The notes under the pieces are model-generated. The model made no database searches. It had not been told where the DNA came from and was given only the letters and a program-made list of their open reading frames with translations. The position numbers and the translations under genes are program-made. Of a stretch of DNA of 64,000 bases, positions 62,911 to 64,000 are shown in pieces. The DNA lies in NCBI GenBank assembly GCA_012103455.1, contig WLWT01000001.1, positions 3,045,288 to 3,109,287 on the forward strand. The letters are read 5' to 3'. Origin of the DNA: Gammaproteobacteria bacterium (GTDB taxonomy: Bacteria; Pseudomonadota; Gammaproteobacteria; HK1). How positions within the stretch are numbered: position 1 is the stretch's first letter; every line of letters starts with the position of its first letter.

Positions 62911-64000
62911 TTAGGACTCGTTTTCTTCGTCTTCAAACCAAACCGCGCGAGCCGACATAATCAGATCGCCAGCAAATTGCGTCTCTAAATCGGCAATCTC
63001 GAGCAATTCATCGACGGATTGTTCCGCCAAGTCTTCGCGCGAGACGATGCCCGCTTGATTTAACAATTCCGCCAGTTCGTTGGTCATGCCTTCCACTTCG
63101 AACAGATCTCCAGAGCCCTTAATGCGCTCCTCGCTGGCGATCGCCTTGGTTAGCAACAGGTCGCGCGCCCGGCTCTGTAATTCCTCCACCACATCCGCGT
63201 CGAATTCTTCGATCTGGCTCATCTCCTCGGTTGCCACCCAGGCGACGTCGTCGATCGACTGAAAGCCCTCCTGAATGAGGATATTCGCCACTTCTTCATC
63301 GACATCCAACTGCTCCATGAACATGCGCAGCAGATCTTCAGTCTCCGCCTCGATTTTCTCATCCGCCTGCGCTTCGGTCATGACGTTGAGTTCCCAGCCC
63401 GTCAGTTGGCTGGCCAAACGCACATTTTGCCCTCCGCGTCCGATGGCTTGCGAAAGTTGCTCCTCACCCACAGCCACATCCATGGATCCGGCCTCCTCAT
63501 CGACGACGATAGAGGCCACCTCGGCTGGTGACATCGCATTGATGACGTACTGCGCCGGATTCTCATCCCATGGAATGATGTCAACACGCTCGCCCGCCAA
63601 CTCGTTGGATACCGCCTGCACCCGCGACCCGCGCATCCCCACGCAAGCTCCCACCGGGTCAACTCGCGCTTCCTTGGTCCTGACGCCGATCTTGGCGCGT
63701 GAGCCGGGATCACGGGCGGCACCCATGATCTCGATGAGCCCCTCGCCGATTTCCGGTACTTCGAGTTGGAAGAGTGCCATTAACAATTCCGGGGCAGTGC
63801 GGCTCACGAACAATTGCGGTCCCCGCAGCACGGAGCTGACATCACGCAGGTAACCGCGCACCCGATCGCCAGGGCGCATGGCTTCGCGCGGGATCAGCTC
63901 ATCGCGCATGATCGCAGCCTCGGCATTACCGCCCAAATCCAATACGACGTTACCGCGTTCAATGCGCTTGACCAAGCCGGTGATAAGCTCGCCCACCCGA
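62911..64000 (-). CDS. nusA: Transcription elongation factor NusA (N-terminus beyond the window)
   Basis: The frame is open to the right edge and the N-terminal domain is cut. Visible parts are S1 ([23 protein letters not shown]), KH1 and KH2 ([26 protein letters not shown] and [20 protein letters not shown]), and two acidic repeats at the C-terminus ([34 protein letters not shown]). NusA controls pausing, termination and antitermination. An AT-rich, weakly repetitive gap of about 130 bases with stem-forming segments lies between nusA and infB. Confidence 0.96.
   Translation of the reverse strand, partial: RVGELITGLVKRIERGNVVLDLGGNAEAAIMRDELIPREAMRPGDRVRGYLRDVSSVLRGPQLFVSRTAPELLMALFQLEVPEIGEGLIEIMGAARDPGSRAKIGVRTKEARVDPVGACVGMRGSRVQAVSNELAGERVDIIPWDENPAQYVINAMSPAEVASIVVDEEAGSMDVAVGEEQLSQAIGRGGQNVRLASQLTGWELNVMTEAQADEKIEAETEDLLRMFMEQLDVDEEVANILIQEGFQSIDDVAWVATEEMSQIEEFDADVVEELQSRARDLLLTKAIASEERIKGSGDLFEVEGMTNELAELLNQAGIVSREDLAEQSVDELLEIADLETQFAGDLIMSARAVWFEDEENES

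Noticed and set aside
1..64000. tRNA, rRNA or CRISPR genes
   Set aside because: No cloverleaf, ribosomal RNA or regularly spaced repeat was recognised by eye. A scan with tRNAscan-SE-type and Rfam-type models would decide.

Overview
The window looks like a GC-rich (roughly 60 percent by eye) gammaproteobacterial chromosome. The evidence is a housekeeping block nusA-infB-rbfA-truB-rpsO-pnp, an sdhCDAB-sdhE-ygfZ-yheT run, lolC-lolD, comEC-exbB-exbD-lpxK, a yoaA-type helicase and mlaC. TRAP transport, aerobic phenylacetyl-CoA degradation and a molybdopterin dehydrogenase suggest a marine or host-associated heterotroph. The exact lineage cannot be fixed from the sequence. No rRNA, tRNA or CRISPR array was seen.

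Layout. 1-5.3 kb: the cut end of an EboD-like dehydroquinate-synthase relative, a small unknown gene, two Sel1-repeat proteins, mlaC and a frameshifted MATE exporter. 5.7-10.8 kb: a glyoxylate aminotransferase, a fused FAD/Fe-S 2-hydroxyacid dehydrogenase and a ketopentenoate hydratase-like enzyme. 10.8-17.1 kb: the phenylacetyl-CoA epoxidase genes paaABCDE with a cytochrome P450, paaY and a divergent paaI. 17.3-22.8 kb: a beta-propeller gene broken by a small MITE-like element, a MoaD-like protein, an orphan xanthine-dehydrogenase-type large subunit, a UGSC-like fragment and a DUF4159 protein. 23-28.2 kb: a complete TRAP transporter whose large permease carries a long coiled-coil tail. 28.5-39.7 kb: a Tn3 relic, lpxK, exbD, exbB, comEC split by an IS5-family insertion, a DUF2062 protein, lolD, lolC, a helicase, a YgfX-like gene and an SdhAF4-like gene. 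40.1-49.2 kb: an accessory island for surface-glycan or phosphoramidate chemistry. 49.6-55.2 kb: succinate dehydrogenase and its accessory genes. 55.3-55.9 kb: relics of a toxin and of a CD-NTase-like enzyme. 55.9-64 kb: translation and RNA-processing genes.

The most notable system is at 43.96-49.16 kb. Five tightly packed plus-strand genes encode a SAM methyltransferase, a sugar-nucleotide-type nucleotidyltransferase, a PEP-synthase-like phosphotransferase, a class I glutamine amidotransferase and an APS-kinase-like kinase. These are the enzyme families of the Campylobacter jejuni O-methyl phosphoramidate (MeOPN) capsule pathway: Cj1418 glutamine kinase, Cj1416 cytidylyltransferase, Cj1417 gamma-glutamyl-CDP-amidate hydrolase, Cj1415 CDP-amidate kinase and the Cj1419/Cj1420 methyltransferases. 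The divergent neighbours are a glycosyltransferase and a sulfotransferase-methyltransferase fusion, which suggests decoration of a surface polysaccharide or small glycoconjugate. No phosphoramidate transferase was recognised in the window.

A second theme is genome erosion and local instability. There are many 13-18 bp imperfect tandem duplications in intergenic DNA and at gene ends, some inside reading frames. In addition there are an IS in comEC, a MITE-like insertion, a group II intron relic, a Tn3 relic and several truncated genes.
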